From: Candidatus Gastranaerophilales bacterium
GTDB taxonomy: Bacteria; Cyanobacteriota; Vampirovibrionia; Gastranaerophilales; Gastranaerophilaceae
Assembly (NCBI GenBank): GCA_900766355.1
Contig: CAAFVD010000119.1
Span: forward strand, 9,227 to 73,226
Direction of reading: 5' to 3'
Length of the DNA: 64,000 nucleotides
The notes under the pieces: model-generated
What the model was told of the DNA's origin: nothing
Database searches by the model: none
The model's input: only the letters and a program-made list of their open reading frames with translations
Translations under genes and position numbers: made by a program
Shown: in pieces, positions 43,056 through 51,371 of the stretch
How positions within the stretch are numbered: position 1 is the stretch's first letter
How the letters are laid out: each line of letters opens with the position of its first letter

Positions 43056-44609
43056 ATGGATAGTGGAAAGATTGTCGTAGTCGATGACGAAAAAATAGTA
43101 ACGTCTGCTTTTAAAACTCTTTTTATGGTAGAAGGGTTTGATAATGCTGCGTTTTTTAATAACCCAAAAGAGGCATTAGAGTATTTAAAAAACAATACTC
43201 CAGATTTAATTATTTCAGATTTTTTAATGCCAGAAATGAATGGATTAGAATTCTTGACAGAGGCTAACAAACTTTATCCTGAAGTTAGTAAAATTCTTTT
43301 AACTGGTTATGCTGACAAAGAAAACGCTATCAAAGCTATTAATGAAGTTGGTTTATACAGATATATCGAAAAACCTTGGGATAATGACGATTTAATCATT
43401 AATATAAAAAATGGTATTGAAAGAAGTTATCTTTTATCACAGTTGCGACAAAAGATTGCAGAATTGGAAGTTGCTCATAAAGAGCTTGAAAATTATTCTC
43501 ACAATTTGGAAGAAATTGTAAAAGAGCGTACTGCAGATTTGGTAGAGTCAAATGCAAAATTAAGTGGTATTATTACAAATTGCGCAGACGGTATTTTTGT
43601 AATAGATAACAAAGGAAAAATAGAACAGGCCAACCAAGCTTGCGAAACATTATCAGGCTTGAGTGAAGAAAATTTAAAAAAATTAAATATTCAAAAATTT
43701 ATATGCTCTGAAAAATTTGATATAGTAGATAAAATCAATGAATCCGATGACAATGAGTTTTATATAAGAGATTGTTCTATCCTAAACTTGTTAAGCAATG
43801 TTTCTACCCCAATAGATATAAGCCTTGCTAAAACTTCTGATACTCATTATGTTGGAGTTATTCATAATATTTCGGAACAAAAAGAATCAGACAAATTAAG
43901 AGATGATTTTATCGCAACTTTGACACACGATTTAAGAACACCATTATTAGCAGCTATCCAAACATTAAAATTCTTTATTGATGGTTCTTTAGGCGAAATT
44001 TCTGATAAACAAAGAGTTTTATTATCTACAATGCAAAAAAGTAATGAAGATTTATTAGGACTTGTTAATGCTTTGCTTGAGGTTTACAGATTTGATGCTC
44101 AAAAGCTTGTATTATGTAGAACAAACTTTAGTTTCAATTCGTTAGTTACACAAGTTTATAACGAGTTATCACCACTTGCTGAAAAGAAGAACATCAGTTT
44201 CAAATTAGAAATTCCTGATGAAAATATTACTATCAATGCAGATGGTGGAGAAATCAGACGTGTTGTTTGTAACTTGTGCGGTAACGCAATTAATTATACA
44301 AATAATGATGGCGAAGTCATTGTCTCTTTCAAGATAGAAGATAAAGATTTAATATTTTCAGTTCAAGATAATGGAAATGGTATTCCAAAAGAAGATATCC
44401 CGAATTTGTTTCAAAGATTTTCTCAAGGCACAAGTCAAAAACGCTCTACAGGTACTGGACTGGGGTTATATCTTTCAAGACAAATTATTGAGGCACATAA
44501 CGGCAAAATATGGCTCGAAAGTAAATTGAATAAAGGTAGCGAATTTTCATTCCTTTTAACAGATGTAGTTACACAAAAGAATAATAAAAAATTAGTCGAA
44601 AAAATATAA
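43056..44609 (+). CDS. Hybrid response-regulator/PAS/histidine kinase
   Basis: A 517-aa cytosolic sensor kinase. Receiver domain about residues 1-120 (IVVVDDEKIVTSAFKTLF, phospho-Asp in DLIISDFLMPEMNGLEFL, then TGYADKENAIKAI); coiled-coil 140-180; PAS domain about 185-290 (GIITNCADGIFVIDNKGKIE); HisKA about 300-365 with the His in FIATLTHDLRTPLLAAIQTL; HATPase about 400-510 (CGNAINYTNNDGEV, VQDNGNGIPKEDIPNLFQRF, TGTGLGLYLSRQIIEAHNGK). No membrane segment, so it senses an internal signal. The ATG at 43056 starts right at the receiver; a TTG upstream would lie in the ilvE terminator. Followed 11 bp later by a NarL-type regulator, its likely partner. Confidence 0.93.
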   Translation: MDSGKIVVVDDEKIVTSAFKTLFMVEGFDNAAFFNNPKEALEYLKNNTPDLIISDFLMPEMNGLEFLTEANKLYPEVSKILLTGYADKENAIKAINEVGLYRYIEKPWDNDDLIINIKNGIERSYLLSQLRQKIAELEVAHKELENYSHNLEEIVKERTADLVESNAKLSGIITNCADGIFVIDNKGKIEQANQACETLSGLSEENLKKLNIQKFICSEKFDIVDKINESDDNEFYIRDCSILNLLSNVSTPIDISLAKTSDTHYVGVIHNISEQKESDKLRDDFIATLTHDLRTPLLAAIQTLKFFIDGSLGEISDKQRVLLSTMQKSNEDLLGLVNALLEVYRFDAQKLVLCRTNFSFNSLVTQVYNELSPLAEKKNISFKLEIPDENITINADGGEIRRVVCNLCGNAINYTNNDGEVIVSFKIEDKDLIFSVQDNGNGIPKEDIPNLFQRFSQGTSQKRSTGTGLGLYLSRQIIEAHNGKIWLESKLNKGSEFSFLLTDVVTQKNNKKLVEKI

Positions 44610-44620
44610 ATGAGGTTACA

Positions 44621-45289
44621 ATGATAAGAGTTTTATTATGTGAAGATCACGAATTAGTTAGAATGGGTTTATCAATAATGATTGATAAAGCTGAAGATAT
44701 TACTCTTATTGGTGAAGCTGAAAATGGATTATTAGGTGTTGAGTTAGCAAAACAATTATCTCCAGATATTATTTTGATGGATATCGGATTACCTAATATT
44801 GATGGTATTGAAGCTACAAGACGTATAAAAGAATTTAACCCACAAATAAAAGTTCTAATTTTCACATCACGAGATGATAGTGATGATGTTTTTTCGGCAT
44901 TCAAATCAGGCGCTGACGGATATATTATGAAAGGTGCAAGCACAGAAAATATCCATACTGCAATCCGTTCTGTTAATGAAGGTGTTGCTTGGATAGACCC
45001 TCAAATTGCACGCCTTGTTTTGTCTAGCTTACAAGCTCCTAATCAAAATTCTGCTCCAACCTCAAATGGTATAAATTATAAAGCAGGAAAAGACCAGTAT
45101 GGTTTAACAGAAAGAGAAATGGAGGTTTTGGCACTTATTGTTAACGGTTTGACTAATCCTCAAATTGCAGAAGAATTAACTATTACAAGAGCCACTGCAA
45201 AAGCGCATGTGCATAGTGTTTTGCAAAAACTTTCTGCATCAACTAGAACACAAGCTACAAGAAAAGCTATGGACGAAGGGCTTGTATAA
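44621..45289 (+). CDS. NarL/FixJ-type response regulator
   Basis: A 222-aa two-component regulator. Receiver: VLLCEDHELVRMGLSIMIDK, phospho-Asp in DIILMDIGLPNIDGIEATRR, and IFTSRDDSDDVFSAFKSGAD. A linker of about 25 residues precedes a LuxR-type helix-turn-helix (YGLTEREMEVLALIVNGLTN, PQIAEELTITRATAKAHVHS). It follows the hybrid kinase by 11 bp (site TGAGGTTAC) and is followed immediately by the 410-aa gene, so the kinase, regulator and third protein form one operon. Probably phosphorylated by that kinase. Confidence 0.95.
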   Translation: MIRVLLCEDHELVRMGLSIMIDKAEDITLIGEAENGLLGVELAKQLSPDIILMDIGLPNIDGIEATRRIKEFNPQIKVLIFTSRDDSDDVFSAFKSGADGYIMKGASTENIHTAIRSVNEGVAWIDPQIARLVLSSLQAPNQNSAPTSNGINYKAGKDQYGLTEREMEVLALIVNGLTNPQIAEELTITRATAKAHVHSVLQKLSASTRTQATRKAMDEGLV

Positions 45290-46522
45290 ATGTTTTATGC
45301 AATAATCGCAATATTTTTTGTTACATTTGTAAGAATGCAGTTCGATGAAACTCATATTGGAGAACCACATAATCCTATATTAAAGCAGTATCAATACGAA
45401 TATAAAGTCCAAAAAGAAATATTAAAGGAAGAATATCAAAAAAGCAAACTTCCAAAATCAGGATATATGTTGACAGAAGAATACGAAGTTCAATCCAAAG
45501 GTATTGATAACGAAAACCGTATTGTAGAAGATAGAAAATATCCAAAACCTTCTAATATGAAATATGTTCCTCAGCCTACGTATAAATTGGTTAGATATAA
45601 CAATCCTCCAGGAACAGTTGAATTAAATATTCCACGAAAAATTGAATTTGAAAGACAAGTAAATACACAAGGGGTAGTGTCAGGAGATTTTACCAAACTT
45701 GTTTATTCTTCTATTTATTATTATCCAAAAGAAAGATGTACTGCTTGTGATGTTTTTGTAATCCCATTAGATACCAAACTCAATCGAGTTGAACGAGTTC
45801 AGAAAGCAAATGTTATAAAGAAAATTCCTGAACCTATTTTTTCTACAGTTAAAGATGTTTCACAAGATGGAGCATTCCGAACCATAACACCTGTAGATTT
45901 TTCCGAAGACAATAGATATATCGTTGCAAAAGAAAAAACAGGATATATTTTTGACGGTATATGGAAAACAGAACTTCTTGTACACGATTTTGCAACAGGA
46001 AAATCTAAAAAATTGACAGAGGCAAGAGAAACCATACTTGATTACTGGCATAATGTTTCAGGAGTAGAGTTTGACGATTATAGATGGGATATTTATCCAT
46101 TAGGCTTTGACAAAACAGATAACTCTAGAATTTTAGTAACAGGTTATGCTTATACAGGTGGTGTTCCAATATTTCTAGGTACTTGGGCAGTAGATGTCAA
46201 TGGTGAAAGAACTCAATTAATAGATTTGGAAGGTACAAATCACCCTGTAAGTATTGTAGGGTATAAACTTGCACAAGATAGCTATGTACCACGAGAAGAA
46301 GTAGAATGGGAAGCTAAACGACAAGCAAAACTTGAAAAGAATCATAAAAGAAAAGCTAAAAAAGAATTAAGAAAATTAAACAAAGAAAAACGAGAACAAT
46401 ATCATAAAAAACTTAAAGAACTAAAAATGCAATACAAATTGCGGGTTACGGAATACAAAAAGAACAGCAAAACCGGTATGTCAGGTGCAGACGGTGATAT
46501 CACTCACCCTAACGAAATATAA
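45290..46522 (+). CDS. Membrane-anchored protein of unknown function, 410 aa
   Basis: Not recognised. It starts directly after the response-regulator stop. One N-terminal hydrophobic helix (MFYAIIAIFFVTFVRM) anchors it. Residues about 30-350 look like an extracytoplasmic beta-rich domain with propeller-like strands (SGDFTKLVYSSIYYYPKERC, VDFSEDNRYIVAKEKTGYIF, LLVHDFATGKSKKLTEARET). A highly basic Lys-rich coiled coil (about 345-400) and a short tail end the protein. The repeated [DN]-x-x-[FY]-[IV] strands suggest a WD40/TolB-like propeller, but that is only a guess. Two-component operon context points to a sensor accessory or output protein. Confidence 0.78.
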   Translation: MFYAIIAIFFVTFVRMQFDETHIGEPHNPILKQYQYEYKVQKEILKEEYQKSKLPKSGYMLTEEYEVQSKGIDNENRIVEDRKYPKPSNMKYVPQPTYKLVRYNNPPGTVELNIPRKIEFERQVNTQGVVSGDFTKLVYSSIYYYPKERCTACDVFVIPLDTKLNRVERVQKANVIKKIPEPIFSTVKDVSQDGAFRTITPVDFSEDNRYIVAKEKTGYIFDGIWKTELLVHDFATGKSKKLTEARETILDYWHNVSGVEFDDYRWDIYPLGFDKTDNSRILVTGYAYTGGVPIFLGTWAVDVNGERTQLIDLEGTNHPVSIVGYKLAQDSYVPREEVEWEAKRQAKLEKNHKRKAKKELRKLNKEKREQYHKKLKELKMQYKLRVTEYKKNSKTGMSGADGDITHPNEI

Positions 46523-46590
46523 AACAATTAAAAGCAACACATTTACTCACAAAAATTCATATTAACAAAAGACGTTAATATTGGAGCAAA

Positions 46591-46932
46591 CTATCTACCA
46601 CCTAGAGTATAGCTGAACATACCACTTTGGATATTACTTTGTACCATTTGTTGACAAGATTGAATTTCTTGATTAATTGCCTCTAACTGAGTTTGGAATT
46701 GTTTTTGTTGCATTTCCAATTTCTTTTCAATCAAGTTCAAACGCTCTTTCTTGACCTTCAACTCTTTTAAAGCTTCACTATCAGGATCTAAATCTGCACC
46801 AATTGTAACCAGTTCGTCAACCTGACTTTGTAGTCCAACCATACTTTCTGTTACAGATTGAATACGCATCTCTAATTGGTTCTTGTACGCAATTAAAGTT
46901 TGTAATCTCATTGATGATGCAATTAAACCCAT
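46591..46932 (-). CDS. Short coiled-coil protein sharing the MGxxAS N-terminus
   Basis: A 113-aa protein, almost entirely coiled coil (KERLNLIEKKLEMQQKQFQT), ending SGMFSYTLGGR. Its first 25 residues (MGLIASSMRLQTLIAYKNQL) match those of the 762-aa neighbour (MGMAASQARYLALTARKSNV) at about 10 positions. These include MG, AS, R, L, A, K, E and Q. It ends in aromatic-x-x-Gly-Gly, as the neighbour does (FKTFGG). No signal peptide. AAGGTG site. In size and helicity it resembles FliJ-type export factors or small axial proteins, but no family is assigned. It follows the 89-aa gene by 8 bp. Confidence 0.78.
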   Translation of the reverse strand: MGLIASSMRLQTLIAYKNQLEMRIQSVTESMVGLQSQVDELVTIGADLDPDSEALKELKVKKERLNLIEKKLEMQQKQFQTQLEAINQEIQSCQQMVQSNIQSGMFSYTLGGR

Positions 46933-46940
46933 GATACACC

Positions 46941-47210
46941 TTACCTTGTTTCGTTGAGGTTTTTGCCTTTCAAGAATGTGTGTTCATTGTTTTCTGCAAT
47001 CAATGATTCCATTTTCATCAACTGGTGCTTATGATAGTTAACTCTGTATTGAGCCATCTTAAGCTTTTGACGAACACTGAACATATCTTTCAGGCCGTTC
47101 ACAATTCCTTCGACCAACATTTTAAAAGGATTTTTCCTTATAAAAAATGATCTTGTGAAATTAATGAAATTTCTTATTCGTTTTAGGGAAGTCATTATTG
47201 CTTCGTTCAT
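46941..47210 (-). CDS. Small basic protein, 89 aa
   Basis: Not recognised. A strongly basic, helical protein (MTSLKRIRNFINFTRSFFIR, KMLVEGIVNGLKDMFSVRQK, MAQYRVNYHKHQLMKMESLI). It sits 8 bp upstream of the 113-aa coiled-coil gene on the same strand, so the two form an operon. It could be a chaperone or regulator of its partner. An AGGTAAAG site is weak. No signal peptide or membrane segment is clear, though residues 30-45 are amphipathic. Confidence 0.65.
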   Translation of the reverse strand: MNEAIMTSLKRIRNFINFTRSFFIRKNPFKMLVEGIVNGLKDMFSVRQKLKMAQYRVNYHKHQLMKMESLIAENNEHTFLKGKNLNETR

Positions 47211-47305
47211 TTTACTTTACCTAATTTTTGACTTCCATATATTATAAAACATGTTATTCCAAATAATTGCCTATATTTGACCGAATTCTTAACATGTCTT
47301 AATAA

Positions 47306-47524
47306 TTATTGGCAGTCAATTTTATCTCCGGTAATACTTTGGAAAAATATATTCTTCTTAGTATCCCGCATGTTTAACGACACATTTTGGCTATACTTTA
47401 ATTGTTTCACACCAAACACGTTATATTCGTTACAAAAATTTACAAGTGCAGAAATAGATTTTGAAATCACATTGTTATGAAATATATCGTTAAACATTAT
47501 TCTTAAAAAAGTTCTAATCTGCAT
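47306..47524 (-). CDS. Possible small gene, 72 aa
   Basis: A short frame with an AAAGGAT site 6 nt before its ATG (MQIRTFLRIMFNDIFHNNVI). No family, signal peptide or repeat was seen. It lies in the 490-bp gap between the 89-aa gene and the Gly/Ser-rich gene and is on the same strand as both. The overlapping plus-strand frame has no ribosome binding site. Real but uncertain. Confidence 0.35.
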   Translation of the reverse strand: MQIRTFLRIMFNDIFHNNVISKSISALVNFCNEYNVFGVKQLKYSQNVSLNMRDTKKNIFFQSITGDKIDCQ

Positions 47525-47646
47525 AAATTTATCCTTTTTATACTACTGATAAAATTATTATCGTATGATTTGTGTTTTGATATTCTTAATAATAATTCTT
47601 TTTCCGTTATTTTGAACAACAGCGAAAGAGCTATAACAAAATTTAA

Positions 47647-47679
47647 ACGAGATTCTTCGGGCTTCGCCCTCTGAATGAC
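47647..47679 (-). repeat. REP-like dispersed palindromic repeat, copy 2
   Basis: Reverse-oriented copy of the element at 39645. On the minus strand it begins GTCATTCAGAGGG and ends CGAAGAATCTCGT, as copy 1 does, but its hairpin arms are two bases shorter on each side. It lies 22 bp past the end of the Gly/Ser-rich gene. Confidence 0.75.
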
Positions 47680-47700
47680 ATTATTAATTCACTTATCAAA

Positions 47701-48558
47701 TTACAAGTTTTGAATAGCCTTACTATCGCCGTCCATTTGTTCTTTTAACATTTTTCTTACAACTTCACCTTGCGTATCTAACATTTTACAAACAGTTTCA
47801 ATGTTAGCAACTTTTTGTGACAAAATCGTGTCAGCGTTTGCTAAAACATTACTTGAAACATTCTGATAAGCTGATAAAGCAGCTGAAGAAGTACCTTGCA
47901 TCAAGTTCCCCATAACAATTGCAGGTAGTCCAAATTCACCTAAATATGGTGCTGCAGCAGTCATAATACCACCCCAACCAGATACTAAACCAGCAAGAGG
48001 CATCAATATACCAGATGCACCAATTCCGTATCCGTTAGCTGTACCTAAACCATAAGCTGCTGCAGATGCTACGTCTGCTACACTTCCTATACTTGATGCG
48101 CCACCAGTCACAGTTCCACTAGAAGAACCTAAACCAGAGATTAAGCCATTAATACTTGAAGCACCACCTGTAGTAGAACCGCTTCCTAAGCCCCACTTAA
48201 CATTAGCGGCTCCGCTAGGGAACCCTGAATAGTTCCCTAGTCCGCTAAGTCCGAATGCTCCGTAGCCCCCGTTTACTGTGCCTGTACCACCAGAATATGG
48301 TGACCAGTATGAAGTACCAGGGATATTAAATGCCTGAGTTCCACCTAAAGTTGTCATAAAAGAGGATGGAGCGAATAGGCTGGCAAGTTGGTATAGGAAG
48401 CCACCACAAGCCTCAAAGCCTGTTCCAGAGCTGGCAGACCCAGAAACTGTTAAATCTCTCAATCTGTCATAAGTTTCGTACAACATGCATTTAGCATCGC
48501 TAGAAGCTGCTCCGAACTTATTCGCTATAACCAGTAAACCATCATTCTTGTATGCCAT
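47701..48558 (-). CDS. Gly/Ser-rich protein with helical C-terminus, 285 aa
   Basis: Not recognised. A signal-less protein with a helical N-terminal segment (NDGLLVIANKFGAASSDAKC then MLYETYDRLRDLTVSG), a low-complexity Gly/Ser/Thr region (about residues 60-180, e.g. GLGSGSTTGGASSINGLISG) and a hydrophobic segment (about 185-215). A helical C-terminus follows (NVSSNVLANADTILSQKVAN, MLDTQGEVVRKMLKEQ). The ATG at 48558 (MAYKND) was chosen because GAGG is 6 nt upstream; a TTG at 48570 is worse. Same strand as, and 213 bp downstream of, the 762-aa gene. A surface or secreted role fits composition; unproven. Confidence 0.72.
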   Translation of the reverse strand: MAYKNDGLLVIANKFGAASSDAKCMLYETYDRLRDLTVSGSASSGTGFEACGGFLYQLASLFAPSSFMTTLGGTQAFNIPGTSYWSPYSGGTGTVNGGYGAFGLSGLGNYSGFPSGAANVKWGLGSGSTTGGASSINGLISGLGSSSGTVTGGASSIGSVADVASAAAYGLGTANGYGIGASGILMPLAGLVSGWGGIMTAAAPYLGEFGLPAIVMGNLMQGTSSAALSAYQNVSSNVLANADTILSQKVANIETVCKMLDTQGEVVRKMLKEQMDGDSKAIQNL

Positions 48559-48771
48559 TGTTTTCCTCAAGCTCTTTATTTTTTAGTCAACTACTGCTCT
48601 GCCTTGTTAATTTATTTATAAACAGGTCTGATTAAGCAGTTTTTAAATTCGTGACCGACATTGAAGCCGCATTTTTGGGTATTTCTTGAGAATAAGGGAG
48701 AGAAGGTAAGTTTATAAATATATTTATTTTTACTAACCTTCTATCTACCTTAACCTCTAACCTTCTAACTA

Positions 48772-51060
48772 TTAGCCACCAAATGTCTTGAATCCAAGTT
48801 CTACGTGCTTGTCGACTACCTTCTTAACTGCTTCCATTTCGTTTTGTAGAGCAGATTGTTCGGTATTCAACTGTTCCAAACGTAGTTCAAGGGTTCTGTC
48901 TTGTGCCTGAATAATTTCAGTTTTTGCGTTGATATCAGATACATTCTTTTCGTATACTTCTTTTTCGTAGTAGTATCTGTTCATTGCATCATTGTATGCA
49001 TCTTCGTCAGTTTTTGACTCTACGTTCAATGTGTATTGAACATTATCATCTTCTAACTTGATAGATTTGAATCTACCATTACCATCTGTTTCCAACAATG
49101 CTTTCTTAGTATCTTCAACTTTTGTATCTACATATACACCGTTGTAGTATCTAAGTTTTTCTTGTTGAACGTCAATGTTATTATCAACGATTGATGTACC
49201 TAATGAAGTATCCAAGTCTTTTTTAGTAGTGTAGTATGTTGTACCACCCATTTGGAACTTGTAGATACCGCCTTTGTATACATAATCGCCATTTGCATTA
49301 ATATCGAAACAAGCTTCTAAGTTTTCCGCAGCAACTCTATCACCGTTTTCACCCTTCATATCTTTGATAATCTGCATGATTTCGGTATTCATTGCTTCAT
49401 CACGTTCTAAATCAGCTGCAAATATTTCTGACAATTGGCAGTTACCAACCTGAGTATAGTTAGAGAACGTAGGATCATTAGATACAAGTATCTCATTAAT
49501 TGTATTAGCTTCTTTTTTACCTGTTGCTAAGTAACGATTGTAAGAAGCTAACGCAGCGTCTAAATCAGCTTTTGTAACAAATGAATTACCATCTGTGTAG
49601 AAAGTTTGGTCGCCGCCTTGAACAATACCAATACCTGTTTTCTTGTTTTCAGGAACATATAATGTAGCACCTTCAACTTTGTTATCCATATCAGAAGCTG
49701 TTACATAACCTGTACCATTCCAATAGTATTGATTAGAGAAGTTGTCAACTGTATAGAATTGACTATCCTTGTTCATGTTTTCAACATCTTCTCGTTTTAC
49801 AAAACCTTGGAAGTTTACGTCTGTTGTGTTGAACAACATATAGTTGCCAAGTTCTTCTTGAGTACAACCGATTGCTGCCATTGCTCTTGCAACCATATCA
49901 GCATCGTTTGTATCAATGTCGATAAATGAACTTTGGTTACCTGCATCAATGTCCATTGTTTTGTGAGTTACTGTTTGAGCAGTTGCATTACCGCCACCTT
50001 TAACAGTATTATAATCAGCTGCTGAAATGTAGTAATCACCGCTCTTGTAGTAATTTTGAACAAGAGATCTTACTTCAACATCAGACTTAGCTGTTGTATC
50101 TAAGCCATCATACGCTTCTTTGGTCATGTATGTGCCATCAGCTTTTTTCATATAAGCTGTAGCATCAGTAACATCTGCACCGTATAACTGTTGAATAGCT
50201 GCAAGATCTGTATCTGCACAAGCAGTATAACCAGCTGCATCAGTTTTATTCCAATTTTTTGTTTCTTTATTTACTGATGTAGGTGTTGCATCAGAACCAA
50301 AAATTGTTCTGATTTGGTCTGCATCTGCCTCTGTACAAGCTGTATAAGTATTAATATTAGTATTATTTACAGTTTGAGTTGCTGCAGATTTGTTGAAGTT
50401 AGATGATCTATAACCAAATAGCTCACCTAATTCTTTCAACTGATCAGATGTAGGGTTTGTAACGATGTTGAAGTTCTTACGTAAATCATCACTAGCAAGA
50501 TTTACAGTAGGGTTCTTTTCGTTTTGACCTAAACCGTGGTTAATAGCTTTTACTTGATCTTCTTCTTTTGCAGTAACTGGACGGTAAGTTTTAGTTGTAC
50601 CGTTAGATTCTTGAATAAAGTAAGAACCATCAGCATTAAGTTCAGCTTTTGTAACCGTACGACTAATGTTATTATCCGCATTAGACGGATTGTAAGAGTA
50701 ACGGTTTGTGTAGGTTGCTTGAACCTGTGGGTCACTCATTTTCTTACGAGAACCTTGATAAACTTTTTCGTTGTGGTAAGTTGTTACAACGTAGTTGTAA
50801 TCAGAGTCTGAATTACCCAATTGATAATAATTTGAAATTGCTTCTGTATTAGAGCCATCACTATACGAATATTGTACAGTGGTGTAATCTGCAACAGAAG
50901 GCGGTGTTGGGACGCTCATTCCCATCATTTGGTTGAATAAGTTAGCCGTTTGGTTTGCCAAAGCTGTTCTAGCTTGGTTAATTTGTTGGCCTTCGTACTC
51001 AACATTACTTTTACGAGCGGTCAGTGCTAGATACCTAGCCTGTGATGCTGCCATACCCAT
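48772..51060 (-). CDS. Large axial-protein-like protein of unknown function (candidate export substrate)
   Basis: A 762-aa protein without signal peptide or membrane helix. Residues 1-45 form a helix (MGMAASQARYLALTARKSNV then EYEGQQINQARTALANQTAN); the C-terminal 70 residues form another (AQDRTLELRLEQLNTEQSAL) ending FKTFGG. The middle (about 55-680) is Tyr/Asp/Thr-rich with two kinds of degenerate repeat: YTACTEADADQIRTIFGSDA against YTACADTDLAAIQQLYGADV, and YYxxGxYYxTxxDL-type units (YWNGTGYVTASDMD, FYTDGNSFVTKADLD). Helical ends around a variable middle are the design of flagellin and hook proteins. The ATG at 51060 is preferred (AGGAGG 8 nt upstream). A TCATGA element like that of flagellin lies upstream, and fliI is the next gene upstream. 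Confidence 0.75.
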   Translation of the reverse strand: MGMAASQARYLALTARKSNVEYEGQQINQARTALANQTANLFNQMMGMSVPTPPSVADYTTVQYSYSDGSNTEAISNYYQLGNSDSDYNYVVTTYHNEKVYQGSRKKMSDPQVQATYTNRYSYNPSNADNNISRTVTKAELNADGSYFIQESNGTTKTYRPVTAKEEDQVKAINHGLGQNEKNPTVNLASDDLRKNFNIVTNPTSDQLKELGELFGYRSSNFNKSAATQTVNNTNINTYTACTEADADQIRTIFGSDATPTSVNKETKNWNKTDAAGYTACADTDLAAIQQLYGADVTDATAYMKKADGTYMTKEAYDGLDTTAKSDVEVRSLVQNYYKSGDYYISAADYNTVKGGGNATAQTVTHKTMDIDAGNQSSFIDIDTNDADMVARAMAAIGCTQEELGNYMLFNTTDVNFQGFVKREDVENMNKDSQFYTVDNFSNQYYWNGTGYVTASDMDNKVEGATLYVPENKKTGIGIVQGGDQTFYTDGNSFVTKADLDAALASYNRYLATGKKEANTINEILVSNDPTFSNYTQVGNCQLSEIFAADLERDEAMNTEIMQIIKDMKGENGDRVAAENLEACFDINANGDYVYKGGIYKFQMGGTTYYTTKKDLDTSLGTSIVDNNIDVQQEKLRYYNGVYVDTKVEDTKKALLETDGNGRFKSIKLEDDNVQYTLNVESKTDEDAYNDAMNRYYYEKEVYEKNVSDINAKTEIIQAQDRTLELRLEQLNTEQSALQNEMEAVKKVVDKHVELGFKTFGG

Positions 51061-51190
51061 AAGCATGCCCTCCTATTTGGTTGTTCTGTTGTATGTACTG
51101 ATTTTTTGTCATATTACCTCATATTATTTTCGTCACATGTTGTCTTTAATGTTGATTTCAAAAAAGTCAACTATCCGAAAGTCAATATTT

Positions 51191-51210
51191 ACATGACTTC
51201 TCATGACGAC
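51191..51210 (-). promoter_or_regulatory. Double TCATGA element upstream of the 762-aa gene
   Basis: On the minus strand GTCGTCATGAGAAGTCATGT, matching the flagellin element (GTCCTCATGACACTTCATGA) at 15 of 20 positions, including both TCATG cores. The spacing from the gene start is 130 nt (124 for the upstream ATG), against 122 nt for flagellin. Nothing else in the 305-bp gap besides this and the fliI terminator. Confidence 0.55.
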
Positions 51211-51245
51211 ATACGGCAAAAATTCAGAAAAAAATAGCAAACATC

Positions 51246-51273
51246 GAAAAATCTCATCTGTATAGATGAGATT
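51246..51273 (-). terminator. Terminator of fliI
   Basis: AATCTCATCT-GTAT-AGATGAGATT is a perfect 10-bp stem; on the minus strand it is followed by a T-run. It is about 100 bp past the fliI stop. Confidence 0.75.
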
Positions 51274-51371
51274 AATATTTACACACAACTCAGCTTAAAA
51301 CATCATAAATTCCCACAAGGAGAATAATACCACATTAAAGAAACTATACTTATAAAACGCCCAATAATAAA

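Noticed and set aside
47277..47480. Plus-strand 67-codon frame
   Set aside because: Overlaps a minus-strand frame with a ribosome binding site and has none itself; no protein-like features.
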